A DNA stretch of 7,886 nucleotides from NCBI GenBank assembly GCA_020723045.1, contig DYJQ01000001.1, positions 1-7,886 on the forward strand, given 5' to 3'. Made by a program: the position numbers and the translations under genes. The notes below the pieces were generated by a model. It was not told the origin of the DNA and did no database searches. It saw only the letters and a program-made list of their open reading frames with translations. This document shows positions 1 through 5,209 of the stretch, piece by piece (position 1 is the stretch's first letter; every line of letters starts with the position of its first letter). The stretch comes from Candidatus Micrarchaeum sp. (GTDB taxonomy: Archaea; Micrarchaeota; Micrarchaeia; CAILAH01).

Positions 1-39
1 CAGAGCGGAGCAATGCGAAAGTCATCGGGAAAATTGGAG
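1..39. other. edge segment with no identified feature
   Basis: The 39 bases beyond the tRNA-Thr 3' end show no convincing gene or structure. Any T-rich terminator signal for the tRNA would be the short ATTTT run on the minus strand at 31-35. Confidence 0.3.
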
Positions 40-53
40 AGCCCCCGATGGGA

Positions 54-104
54 TTTTCAACGGTTCTTTCTTGTGGCAAAGATTTTCTTGCAAGAAAGAA
101 AATG
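54..104 (-). other. tRNA-Thr intron 2, T-loop (59/60)
   Basis: This 51-nt intron interrupts the T-loop. The BHB is canonical: exon TTCA (110-107) pairs with intron TGAA (59-56), the 5' bulge is AA^C, the 3' bulge is AA^T, and the T-stem GGG/CCC follows directly. The intron body forms a 10-bp helix, TTCTTTCTTG (101-92) with CAAGAAAGAA (73-64). Excision restores the seven-base loop TTCAAAT. Confidence 0.9.
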
Positions 105-126
105 TTTGAACCCACGACCTCTCGCT

Positions 127-244
127 GTCCTTTTTCTTTCGGTTTTCGTGCTCGCGCACGAAATATCCTAAAGAAAACCGACACTAAAAGAAAGCCCTTC
201 TTCGTGCCGTTTCTGAGCTGATGGGAATATATCCCATCTACTCT
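127..244 (-). other. tRNA-Thr intron 1, anticodon loop (37/38)
   Basis: This 118-nt insertion follows A37 and precedes A38 of the tRNA. It folds into local hairpins: GATGGGA/TCCCATC (238-232 with 226-220) and TTTCGTGC/GCACGAAA closed by a GCGA tetraloop (163-144). The expected four-pair helix between loop bases 32-35 (CTCG) and the intron 3' end (AAGG) gives only about two pairs, so this is a relaxed BHB at best. The boundaries are fixed mainly by the cloverleaf; shifting by one A would give the same mature RNA. Confidence 0.8.
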
Positions 245-302
245 TACGAGGCGAGCGCTCTACCACTGAGCTACGGAGGCACTCTTTTGATTTAAAGACC
301 TC

Positions 303-310
303 AAATATTA
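303..310 (-). promoter_or_regulatory. TATA-like box for tRNA-Thr
   Basis: On the minus strand TAATATTT lies 23-30 bases upstream of the tRNA-Thr 5' end, the usual distance of an archaeal TATA box. A second A/T run (TTTAAAT, 290-296) is too close to serve the mature 5' end. The call is by position and composition only. Confidence 0.45.
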
Positions 311-387
311 AAAACAGTATTCTTTTTCTTAGAGACCGACAATCGCCGAACGTCTACATTTAAAAATCTCATATGTGATAATATCGC

Positions 388-392
388 AGGTG
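388..392 (+). promoter_or_regulatory. Shine-Dalgarno of the ferredoxin gene
   Basis: AGGTG lies 8 bases before the ATG at 401 and matches the archaeal GGTG-type ribosome binding site. It decides the ferredoxin start. Confidence 0.6.
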
Positions 393-400
393 TTAGTAGT

Positions 401-688
401 ATGGCAAAAGTCAAATTCCCTAATGATAATGTTGAAGTGGAAGTGCCGGCAGGCACAATGCTCAGGGATGTTGTAGAGAATAATGGCGTCAACATACACT
501 TTGCGTGCGGGGACGGCCGTTGCGGCGCGTGTCTCGTAAAGATTGTAAAGGGTATGGAAAACCTCAACCAACGCACCGAATCTGAGAAAAGAACACTTGA
601 ACTGTTGGGTGCAGAGCCAGATAAACGGCTAGCATGCCAAGTCAAAATTGAGAAGAACGGCGATGTAGTAGTTGAGAATGTCTACTAA
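401..688 (+). CDS. [2Fe-2S] plant/adrenodoxin-type ferredoxin
   Basis: A 95-residue soluble one-electron carrier. Four cysteines, C36, C41, C44 and C79, show the C-x4-C-x2-C...C pattern of beta-grasp [2Fe-2S] ferredoxins, with the typical loop CGDGRCGACLV around residues 36-46 and a final RLACQ. The length fits a free-standing single-domain ferredoxin with no reductase domain attached. An AGGTG Shine-Dalgarno (388-392) sits 8 bases before the ATG and supports this start; a TTTAAAAAT run at 359-367 is a possible TATA box. The redox partner is not visible here. The stop overlaps the end of the convergent E1-like gene by 4 bases. The family is clear; the pathway is not. Confidence 0.93.
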   Translation: MAKVKFPNDNVEVEVPAGTMLRDVVENNGVNIHFACGDGRCGACLVKIVKGMENLNQRTESEKRTLELLGAEPDKRLACQVKIEKNGDVVVENVY

Positions 689-1347
689 ATCCTGATTATT
701 CTAATTTTATTTGATTTCAAATCGGCGATCAGCATCTTGTTTTCGAGTGTGCTCCCCACTCCAAGGACCACCTTTGTAGCCTCTGAAACTGCAATGCTTC
801 CTGCAACCGCCGCCGCGGGTGGGAATATGCCAAGCGCCTCACATCCATTCTCACCCCTTCCGACTATGAGGTGGTTGTGTAGATATTTTTTTGTGAATGT
901 TGACACACGCGCAGTATATCCCACTGCTGATGCATACACAAGCGGCACACCGCTTTTCTCACAAGCCATGCTTATTGCAACTCTCGACTTCACGTTATCC
1001 GTGCAGTCAACAACGGCCTTATAATATGCGAGGTTGATTTCTTTGAGTGATTTGTATCTGCCTATTCTTATGTGTGGATTATATACATTCAATTTTCTTG
1101 CAGCAGCATCAACCTTGAACTTGCCTATGTCTTTATCGCAGTACAGAAACTGTCTATTCAGGTTTGTCTTCTCAACCTTGTCATGATCGCATATCCCAAG
1201 GCTCATGCCCAAACCTGCAAGACTGACGGCAACATGGCAACCCACCCCACCCATTCCTACAACCAGTACCCTGCTCTTGCATAATTTATCCTGCCCAGCA
1301 CTTCCAATGCCGTCAAGAAGAATGTTCCGTGCATACCTTGCATCCAT
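685..1347 (-). CDS. ThiF/MoeB/HesA-family E1-like adenylyltransferase lacking zinc cysteines
   Basis: A 220-residue cytoplasmic protein of the E1-like superfamily, which adenylates the C-terminal glycine of small ubiquitin-like or sulfur-carrier proteins (MoaD, ThiS, SAMP). Visible motifs: RNILLDGIGSAGQDKL at residues 7-22, the nucleotide-binding GMGGVG at 31-36, D54/D56, the TNLNRQF segment at 61-67 with the arginine that contacts ATP, K78, and DCTDN at 114-118. C169 in NGCEALG matches the position of the conserved cysteine of ThiF/MoeB. The two CxxC pairs that bind structural zinc in MoeB are absent and there is no rhodanese domain, so this is a short, divergent member. No ThiS/MoaD-like partner lies in the window. 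The ATG at 1347 has an A/T-rich TATA-like box 24-33 bases upstream, suggesting a leaderless transcript. The exact substrate cannot be told from sequence. Confidence 0.88.
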   Translation of the reverse strand: MDARYARNILLDGIGSAGQDKLCKSRVLVVGMGGVGCHVAVSLAGLGMSLGICDHDKVEKTNLNRQFLYCDKDIGKFKVDAAARKLNVYNPHIRIGRYKSLKEINLAYYKAVVDCTDNVKSRVAISMACEKSGVPLVYASAVGYTARVSTFTKKYLHNHLIVGRGENGCEALGIFPPAAAVAGSIAVSEATKVVLGVGSTLENKMLIADLKSNKIRIIRI

Positions 1348-1370
1348 ACGTTTTGTATATCCTGCAAATG

Positions 1371-1380
1371 TTTTTATTTA
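1371..1380. promoter_or_regulatory. TATA-like box shared by two divergent genes
   Basis: The run TTTTTATTTA lies 20-29 bases before the GTG start at 1400 on the plus strand. Its complement lies 24-33 bases before the ATG at 1347 on the minus strand. The whole intergenic gap is 52 bases. One A/T block therefore could place TBP for both genes, each giving a nearly leaderless mRNA. Inferred from position only. Confidence 0.4.
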
Positions 1381-1399
1381 CTTGGATCCCTAGAGTAGT

Positions 1400-2116
1400 G
1401 TGCCAAAATTCTCCATAATAATACCAACGCTTAATGAGGAGGGCTTCATAGGCCAGTGCCTGAAATCATTGCGTACACAGGAGACGGATGAATCATACGA
1501 AATCATCGTCGCAGACAGCCACAGCACTGACAGGACGGTGAAGATAGCTGAAAAATTTGCCGATAAAATTGTTCTGTGCAATAAAGGCATCTCCGTTGGG
1601 AGGAATGCGGGTGCGAGGGCATCCTCTGGAGATTATTTGATATTCATTGATGCAGATAGCATTGCCTCACCTAGCTTGGTACAGGCATATTCAGAAGCGT
1701 TTGCACGGAAGGATTGTATTGCTGCAACCGGCCCGATATTTCCACGCGAGAGGATGAATGCGGTTGAGGACCACCTCATACGCATAGGGAGCGGGCTCTA
1801 TACCAAGAGCTGGATTAAGTTTCTCATCAGAATGGGAAAGCCTGCGTTCATAGGCTCAAACTCTGCATTCAGGAAGGACGGGTTTTTTGAAGTTGGTGGT
1901 TTCAGGGAGCACTTGAAGACGTTTGAAGATGGGGACCTCAGCATGCGGCTTGTTGGGAAGGGGAGGTTTGTATTTCATGATGATGCACTGGTTTATACCA
2001 GCCTCCGCCGGCTCAGGAAGTGGGGGTACATGAGGTTCGTCGGTTTCCATCTCTCCAACACTTTTAGATATATGCTTACCAAGAGCGCACATGAAGATTA
2101 CGAGGCAGTGCGGTAG
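1400..2116 (+). CDS. family 2 glycosyltransferase (GT-A fold)
   Basis: A 238-residue inverting glycosyltransferase expected to move a sugar from a nucleotide-sugar donor to a lipid, protein or glycan acceptor. The N-terminal IIIPTLNEE (residues 6-14) is the GT2 nucleotide-binding strand. FIDADS (82-87) carries the metal-binding DxD (D84, D86). FEDGDLSMRL (175-184) matches the ED motif with the likely catalytic acid. There are no convincing membrane segments; the basic C-terminal stretch around 202-215 (SLRRLRKWGY and following) may hold it at the membrane surface, as in other single-domain GT2 enzymes. It starts with GTG and has no Shine-Dalgarno, consistent with a leaderless message from the TATA-like box 20 bases upstream. 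Donor and acceptor are unknown; cell-surface or N-glycan assembly is likely. Confidence 0.88.
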   Translation: MPKFSIIIPTLNEEGFIGQCLKSLRTQETDESYEIIVADSHSTDRTVKIAEKFADKIVLCNKGISVGRNAGARASSGDYLIFIDADSIASPSLVQAYSEAFARKDCIAATGPIFPRERMNAVEDHLIRIGSGLYTKSWIKFLIRMGKPAFIGSNSAFRKDGFFEVGGFREHLKTFEDGDLSMRLVGKGRFVFHDDALVYTSLRRLRKWGYMRFVGFHLSNTFRYMLTKSAHEDYEAVR

Positions 2117-2122
2117 TATAAA

Positions 2123-2132
2123 ATATTATAAA
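2123..2132 (+). promoter_or_regulatory. TATA-like box for tRNA-Gln
   Basis: ATATTATAAA lies 25-34 bases before the tRNA-Gln 5' end, in a 40-base A/T-rich gap after the glycosyltransferase stop. Position and composition fit an archaeal TATA box. Confidence 0.5.
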
Positions 2133-2171
2133 CAATCATTACCAATTCTCTACAATAGCCCCGTCGTCTAG

Positions 2172-2207
2172 AGCCATGAAAGATAGATCTATCTGCATGG
2201 CAGGCAA
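2172..2207 (+). other. tRNA-Gln intron 1, D-loop (after nucleotide 15)
   Basis: A 36-nt intron after G15. The exon D-stem strand GTCT (2166-2169) pairs with intron AGGC (2202-2205) as the four-pair central helix. The bulges are AG^A and AA^T. The intron closes with GCCATG (2173-2178) against CATGGC (2196-2201) and an inner AGATAG/CTATCT stem. This is a canonical BHB at a very unusual tRNA position. Confidence 0.9.
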
Positions 2208-2230
2208 TGGCCAAGGATGGTGGGCTTTGG

Positions 2231-2263
2231 AAGTATTTGCGCAAAAACGCAAGAACTTGAGAG
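2231..2263 (+). other. tRNA-Gln intron 2, anticodon loop (37/38)
   Basis: A 33-nt intron at the canonical archaeal site. Loop CTTT pairs with intron TGAG at three of four positions (one is a T.G wobble, one a mismatch). The bulges are GG^A and AG^A. The intron forms AGT/ACT and a TTGCG/CGCAA hairpin with a CAAAAA loop. Confidence 0.88.
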
Positions 2264-2284
2264 ACCCATAGACCCAGGTTCGAA

Positions 2285-2329
2285 CACTGCAAGTGGGAGG
2301 TATATTCTCTCTCACGCACGTCGTGAAAA
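2285..2329 (+). other. tRNA-Gln intron 3, T-loop (59/60)
   Basis: A 45-nt intron with the same architecture as the T-loop intron of tRNA-Thr. Exon TTCG pairs with intron TGAA (2324-2327), the 5' bulge is AA^C and the 3' bulge is AA^T, followed at once by the T-stem CCTGG. The intron body pairs GTGGGAG with CTCTCAC. Excision restores TTCGAAT. Confidence 0.9.
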
Positions 2330-2387
2330 TCCTGGCGGGGCTATTGATTTAAAATGGTATGAACGGTCTTTAACCTAAAGTGATGGT

Positions 2388-3224
2388 ATGGCTGAAAACG
2401 ATATATCACAACTCACTAAGCGGGCGCTTGAGCACGGCTTTATGGTAATGCCCTTTGCGTTTAATGATGTTGCCGAGAGGGCTTTGAGGATGGAAGCACT
2501 AAACAACATGCTCCGCGACGCACACATACGTGAATTTGTGATGGACCATATAATCGACCGCCTCACTTATGTTCGCGACTATCTTATAAATAAGAGCATA
2601 AACTTCATGGTAATTGCAAAGGACATTAATGGCCAACCTATCTGTGTTGCCCATTTTATATACTCAAAATCATCCCACCTCCTTTATCTCAAGGATTACA
2701 TAATAAAGAAGGATGCGGCCACTGATAGTAAGATGATTCTTGCATTCATAGTGAACGGTGCAAAGGATTATATGGCGGGTTATGGGTTCATACCCAAAGC
2801 AATAATCTCCTCGCCAAGCGTGAAGCAGAAGGGCCTTGCCGCGGTCAATTTTATGCGTGAGATGGGAATGAAGTTCATGACGTTTGAGCCAAAGGTTGAG
2901 GGTGCGGCTGGCGGGCATTACCATCCGCTTGGAGGGAGTGAAACTTTACACCATCAATTAGATAAGGGGATAGTAGTGTTTCCATTGAAGAGCGGCAGGA
3001 GGGTTACAGACATACGCGTACTAATGGCAACCAAGTGCAACACTAATAAATTCGCACTTGACGACAAGGTGATAACACGATTCCTTGCAGACCTTGAGGC
3101 CGAGGATGAACTGCATGCGCTTTATATGCTTTTGAGCAACTCCAAATTCACAATTTCTCTCAGAAAGGTCGATGAATTCCAGAAACTCGATTCTCTGTTA
3201 GGCGCCCTTCAGAGACGCCATTAG
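2388..3224 (+). CDS. hypothetical protein, weakly GNAT-like
   Basis: A 278-residue soluble protein I do not recognise by name. Residues about 70-160 read like a divergent GNAT acyltransferase fold: a strand with a beta turn (VIAKDINGQPICVAHFIYS), another strand (LLYLKDYIIKK), then a helix and GYGFIPKAIISS. The acetyl-CoA loop motif (Q/R-x-x-G-x-G/A) is not evident, so catalytic activity is doubtful. The C-terminal 75 residues are charged and helical. There are no membrane segments or signal peptide. GTGATGG at 2380-2386 is an adequate Shine-Dalgarno just before the ATG, and TTTAAAAT (2348-2355) directly after the tRNA-Gln gene could be its TATA box. The last 20 or so codons are partly duplicated downstream at 3252-3310. 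The existence of the gene is secure; the GNAT idea is only a fold-level guess. Confidence 0.8.
   Translation: MAENDISQLTKRALEHGFMVMPFAFNDVAERALRMEALNNMLRDAHIREFVMDHIIDRLTYVRDYLINKSINFMVIAKDINGQPICVAHFIYSKSSHLLYLKDYIIKKDAATDSKMILAFIVNGAKDYMAGYGFIPKAIISSPSVKQKGLAAVNFMREMGMKFMTFEPKVEGAAGGHYHPLGGSETLHHQLDKGIVVFPLKSGRRVTDIRVLMATKCNTNKFALDDKVITRFLADLEAEDELHALYMLLSNSKFTISLRKVDEFQKLDSLLGALQRRH
3128..3187 (+). repeat. direct repeat copy 1 (inside the 3' end of the 2388-3224 gene)
   Basis: This 60-base segment encodes residues LSNSKFTISLRK to QKL of the upstream protein. It matches 3252-3310 at 49 of 60 aligned columns; the differences are ten substitutions, all transitions, and one single-base deletion in copy 2. 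Confidence 0.85.
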
Positions 3225-3251
3225 CATGAAATTATTAATTGCGAAAATCCC

Positions 3252-3310
3252 GTTTTTGAGCAACTCCAAACCCATGATTTCTCTCAGAAGGCTGATAAAT
3301 TCCAGAAGTT
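3252..3310 (+). repeat. direct repeat copy 2 (decayed C-terminal gene fragment)
   Basis: A second copy of the C-terminal coding segment of the upstream gene, lying in the gap between two convergent genes. It reads LSNSKPMISLRR in one frame; after the missing base it reads DKFQKLLRAVG and a stop at 3327-3329 in the next, resembling the true tail DEFQKLDSLLGAL. It is therefore best seen as a frameshifted gene fragment. Its last part runs into the 3' end of the minus-strand gene ending at 3312. Confidence 0.75.
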
Positions 3311-3311
3311 A

Positions 3312-4241
3312 TTACGCGCTGTGGGCTGAAAGAATCAACGCGATCCTCTCAAATTTTATTGCAGTCCCATCAAGCGGTGAGCCGCCAGCAATCTGGCTGC
3401 CGTTCCATTCATCTGGGAGGTCATTAGATTTTCTAGCCTTCCTTTCCTCCTCATTGAGCGTGCGGTAGAGGTTTGCCCCTAACCTTCCATTCACAGCCCT
3501 CAAGGACACTTTCAGCCTCTCACCGCTCTTCTTTACAATCACAAAAGTCTTCTCCTCTTTTGGGGTGGACGCAATGTTGAGCACGAAAGGGTCTAGCCTC
3601 TCATCTTCCCTGAGTGCTACCACTTTATACCCTCTTTTGTGCAGCATGTCGAGCGTTTTTTCAGGTTCCTGGCACACAAGGCCCAGCCTTCCCACCTCTT
3701 CATTAAGATAGTTTCTGACGGTAGCAGTCTCTTTTGCCATAAGATCGGTAAACTGTGCAATCACTTTTATATGGTCACCCGCCTCTTCTTTGAGCACCTT
3801 TTCAAGGTTTGCGTAGAGCTCCTTAAGATGCAACTCCGCAGATTCAATGTTGGGGTGGCCTGCAAAATGTTTGTAGCTGATCTCCGGATAGAACATATGA
3901 GATGATATAAGCGCCCACACTGCAAACGCCTTATGGTTTGGGTTTTCAAAATTGTAATTCATTTTTGATGCCTCTATGAGGACGTCTTTATTTTCGAGTG
4001 CGAGCTTTGGGTTTTCCAAAACGAACTTTGCAATGACCGCATCCGGCGTGAATATCTTCGGGTTGATCCGCAACTTGATATCCTCATTATTGAGAAGCTT
4101 TATGGCGATCTCTGTATGCGTCGCCCCTCTATTCATCTCATCCTTAAGGGTCTTCCGCAGGTTCACATTCTCCACATTCATTTTGTGCGGGATGTAATCA
4201 AGAAAATCATCCTTACTTTCCTTTTGATAAATCCTAGCCAT
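3312..4241 (-). CDS. hypothetical protein with a degenerate DHHA1-like C-terminus
   Basis: A 309-residue soluble, highly charged protein with no membrane segment. Residues 1-200 look mostly helical and are unrecognised. The C-terminal part (about 205-305) has the order expected of a DHHA1 domain, the nucleic-acid-binding half of DHH phosphoesterases such as archaeal RecJ/GAN and NrnA: a strand FVIVKK, then LKVSLRAVN (243-251), GANL (255-258), and IAGGSPLDGTAI (284-295), which resembles the GGGHP-AAG signature but has serine where the histidine should be. No DHH motif or aspartate cluster is visible in the N-terminal part, so nuclease activity is unlikely if the resemblance is real. The start is supported by GGTGG at 4246-4250 and a TATA-like TTTATAAT at 4283-4290. 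It lies downstream of nth on the same strand, which would suit a DNA-metabolism role but does not prove it. Confidence 0.78.
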   Translation of the reverse strand: MARIYQKESKDDFLDYIPHKMNVENVNLRKTLKDEMNRGATHTEIAIKLLNNEDIKLRINPKIFTPDAVIAKFVLENPKLALENKDVLIEASKMNYNFENPNHKAFAVWALISSHMFYPEISYKHFAGHPNIESAELHLKELYANLEKVLKEEAGDHIKVIAQFTDLMAKETATVRNYLNEEVGRLGLVCQEPEKTLDMLHKRGYKVVALREDERLDPFVLNIASTPKEEKTFVIVKKSGERLKVSLRAVNGRLGANLYRTLNEEERKARKSNDLPDEWNGSQIAGGSPLDGTAIKFERIALILSAHSA

Positions 4242-4245
4242 CTTA

Positions 4246-4250
4246 CCACC
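4246..4250 (-). promoter_or_regulatory. Shine-Dalgarno of the 3312-4241 gene
   Basis: On the minus strand GGTGG lies four bases before the ATG at 4241, supporting this start codon. Confidence 0.5.
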
Positions 4251-4282
4251 GTGTTATTACTCTAAGCACTTCTCATCTTAGT

Positions 4283-4290
4283 ATTATAAA
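4283..4290 (-). promoter_or_regulatory. TATA-like box for the 3312-4241 gene
   Basis: Minus-strand TTTATAAT lies about 42-49 bases before the ATG, in the 54-base gap after the nth stop. It would place transcription start about 15-20 bases before the ATG, upstream of the Shine-Dalgarno. The gene may therefore be transcribed independently of nth. Confidence 0.4.
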
Positions 4291-4295
4291 TGTTT

Positions 4296-4964
4296 CTATG
4301 AGTGCTTTACGTCGATGCGGGGGCACACATTCCGAATGGGGCATACATTGCATTTAGGCGCCGTCGGTTTGCATACAGCCTGGCCATACCCTACGAATAT
4401 GCGATTTAATCCATTTTTGTATTTTTTAGGTATTTCTAGATTCAGTATCCTGCTTGTCTGTTCCGGTGTTTTGGTCCTTACAAGCCCAAGTCGATTGCTT
4501 ATCCTGTGCACATGCGTGTCAACCCCGATGACATTATGGCCAAATGCACGTGCGAGCACTATATGCGCCGTCTTAATCCCAACCCCCGGGAGTGATGTAA
4601 GGCCGTGCAGTGTGTGCGGGACGTTATTGTTGTATTTTTGTATGAGCATCGCGCATAGCCTTTTCAAGTGCTTTGCCTTTATTCTGTAAAATCCCACAGG
4701 TTTTATCAATTGTTCGATCTCTTTCACATCTGCATCTGCAATCTCTTTCGCACCCTTGAACCTAGCAAACAGTCTTCTGGCCGCCCCAACCGTAGTCTCA
4801 TCTTTCGTCCTTGCGGAAAGCATGGTGTAAATAAGGATCTCAAACGGCGTCTCCCTTGAATCATCTTCGAATGCGTAAACTGGGGCATTCATTTTTTTCC
4901 CTTCTCTCTCCATAATCTTGAGGTATCTTCCCAGCCCTCGCAGAAATTTTTTGTTGCCGAGCAT
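4296..4964 (-). CDS. nth: endonuclease III, DNA glycosylase/AP lyase (Nth)
   Basis: A base-excision repair enzyme that removes oxidised pyrimidines and cuts the abasic site by beta-elimination. With the ATG at 4964 the protein has 222 residues. The helix-hairpin-helix LPGVGIKTA (125-133) carries the catalytic lysine K131, and GVDTHVHR (147-154) carries the catalytic aspartate D149. The spacing of 18 residues equals that of K120/D138 in E. coli Nth. The C-terminus has C198-x6-C205-x2-C208-x5-C214, the ligands of the [4Fe-4S] cluster. The frame is open upstream to an ATG at 5015, but that start would leave 4 bases before the tRNA-Leu gene and would put the TATA box inside the coding region. The 4964 start has TTATATAA 24-31 bases upstream, so a leaderless message from 4964 is preferred. 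Confidence 0.93.
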   Translation of the reverse strand: MLGNKKFLRGLGRYLKIMEREGKKMNAPVYAFEDDSRETPFEILIYTMLSARTKDETTVGAARRLFARFKGAKEIADADVKEIEQLIKPVGFYRIKAKHLKRLCAMLIQKYNNNVPHTLHGLTSLPGVGIKTAHIVLARAFGHNVIGVDTHVHRISNRLGLVRTKTPEQTSRILNLEIPKKYKNGLNRIFVGYGQAVCKPTAPKCNVCPIRNVCPRIDVKHS

Positions 4965-4987
4965 TGCAAAAGATTGAAATAAAAATG

Positions 4988-4995
4988 TTATATAA
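4988..4995. promoter_or_regulatory. palindromic TATA box between nth and tRNA-Leu
   Basis: TTATATAA is its own reverse complement. It lies 25-32 bases before the tRNA-Leu 5' end on the plus strand and 24-31 bases before the nth ATG (4964) on the minus strand. The near-equal spacing suggests one element serving both directions. Confidence 0.55.
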
Positions 4996-5059
4996 CTTGC
5001 AAATACCAAATTCACGTATGCAGGGGTGGCGGAGCCCGGTCAAACGCGCCGGATTTAGG

Positions 5060-5132
5060 ACGAAGCGGGTGCATTTTCGCCCCTTCGCAGCCTCTATTTC
5101 GCTTTGCGAAATGCTAGGTTGTTAAATAAAAG
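5060..5132 (+). other. tRNA-Leu intron 1, anticodon loop (37/38)
   Basis: A 73-nt intron with a canonical BHB: exon TTTA (5054-5057) pairs fully with intron TAAA (5127-5130), with bulges GG^A and AG^G. The body contains a CGAAG/CTTCG stem and an ATTTCGC/GCGAAAT hairpin. Confidence 0.9.
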
Positions 5133-5164
5133 GTCCGGTCCCCTAGCGGGTTCGGGAGTTCAAA

Positions 5165-5209
5165 GGCCTTTTTCGGTACGCACTTTCTATCGAATAAGGT
5201 CTGTGCACA
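5165..5209 (+). other. tRNA-Leu intron 2, T-loop (59/60)
   Basis: A 45-nt intron at the same T-loop site as in the Thr and Gln genes. Exon TTCA faces intron TGCA (5204-5207), three of four pairs; bulges are AA^G and CA^T. The intron closes with GGCCTT (5165-5170) against AAGGTC (5196-5201). The mature loop becomes TTCAAAT. Confidence 0.85.

Larger units (their letters stand above)
40..280 (-). tRNA. tRNA-Thr(CGU) with two introns (anticodon loop and T-loop)
   Basis: Reading the minus strand, exons 280-245, 126-105 and 53-40 join into a 72-nt cloverleaf. The acceptor pairs GCCTCCG (280-274) with CGGGGGC (47-41), and the discriminator is T40, as is common for archaeal threonine tRNAs. The D-arm is GCTC/GAGC with an AGTGGTA loop. 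The anticodon stem is CTCGC/GCGAG with loop CTCGTAA, so the anticodon is CGT (248-246). The T-stem is GTGGG/CCCAT and the restored T-loop is TTCAAAT. CCA is not encoded. Intron 1 sits at the canonical 37/38 site and intron 2 between T-loop nucleotides 59 and 60. An intron-unaware search would miss or truncate this gene because both stems are interrupted. The cloverleaf is certain in outline; the exact splice points of intron 1 are less sure because its BHB is weak. Confidence 0.93.
2157..2343 (+). tRNA. tRNA-Gln(UUG) with three introns (D-loop, anticodon loop, T-loop)
   Basis: Exons 2157-2171, 2208-2230, 2264-2284 and 2330-2343 join into a 73-nt cloverleaf. The acceptor pairs AGCCCCG with CGGGGCT (2336-2342), including the A1-U72 pair usual for archaeal glutamine tRNAs, and the discriminator is A2343. 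The restored D-arm is GTCT/GGAT around loop AGTGGCCAA, with G18 and G19 present. The anticodon stem is GTGGG/CCCAT with loop CTTTGGA and anticodon TTG (2227-2229). The T-arm is CCAGG/CCTGG with restored loop TTCGAAT. CCA is not encoded. In the primary sequence none of the three hairpin arms is contiguous; 114 of 187 bases are intron. All three introns have BHB-like borders. The identity is secure because every arm closes after removal. Confidence 0.95.

Noticed and set aside
127..244. box C/D guide RNA inside the tRNA-Thr intron, as in some archaeal tRNA introns
   Set aside because: No convincing RUGAUGA box C with a paired CUGA box D was found in the intron.
40..280. CRISPR-like or mobile-element reading of the hairpin-rich region around 60-240
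   Set aside because: The hairpins are not regularly spaced repeats and there is no transposase or terminal repeat. They are fully explained as tRNA introns.
301..645. minus-strand open frames across the ferredoxin gene
   Set aside because: They are shadows of the ferredoxin coding sequence, which has four ligating cysteines and a Shine-Dalgarno.
737..1284. plus-strand open frames across the E1-like gene
   Set aside because: They are antisense shadows of a clearly conserved ThiF/MoeB-family protein.
3226..3468. 80-codon plus-strand open frame starting right after the 2388-3224 stop
   Set aside because: Only its first third resembles anything, and that is the decayed repeat; the rest is antisense to the well-supported minus-strand gene ending at 3312. 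Treated as a gene fragment, not a gene.
4965..5015. N-terminal extension of Nth to the ATG at 5015
   Set aside because: It would put the start 4 bases from tRNA-Leu and the TATA box inside the gene; the extra 17 residues are hydrophobic and not typical of Nth. The ATG at 4964 fits better.
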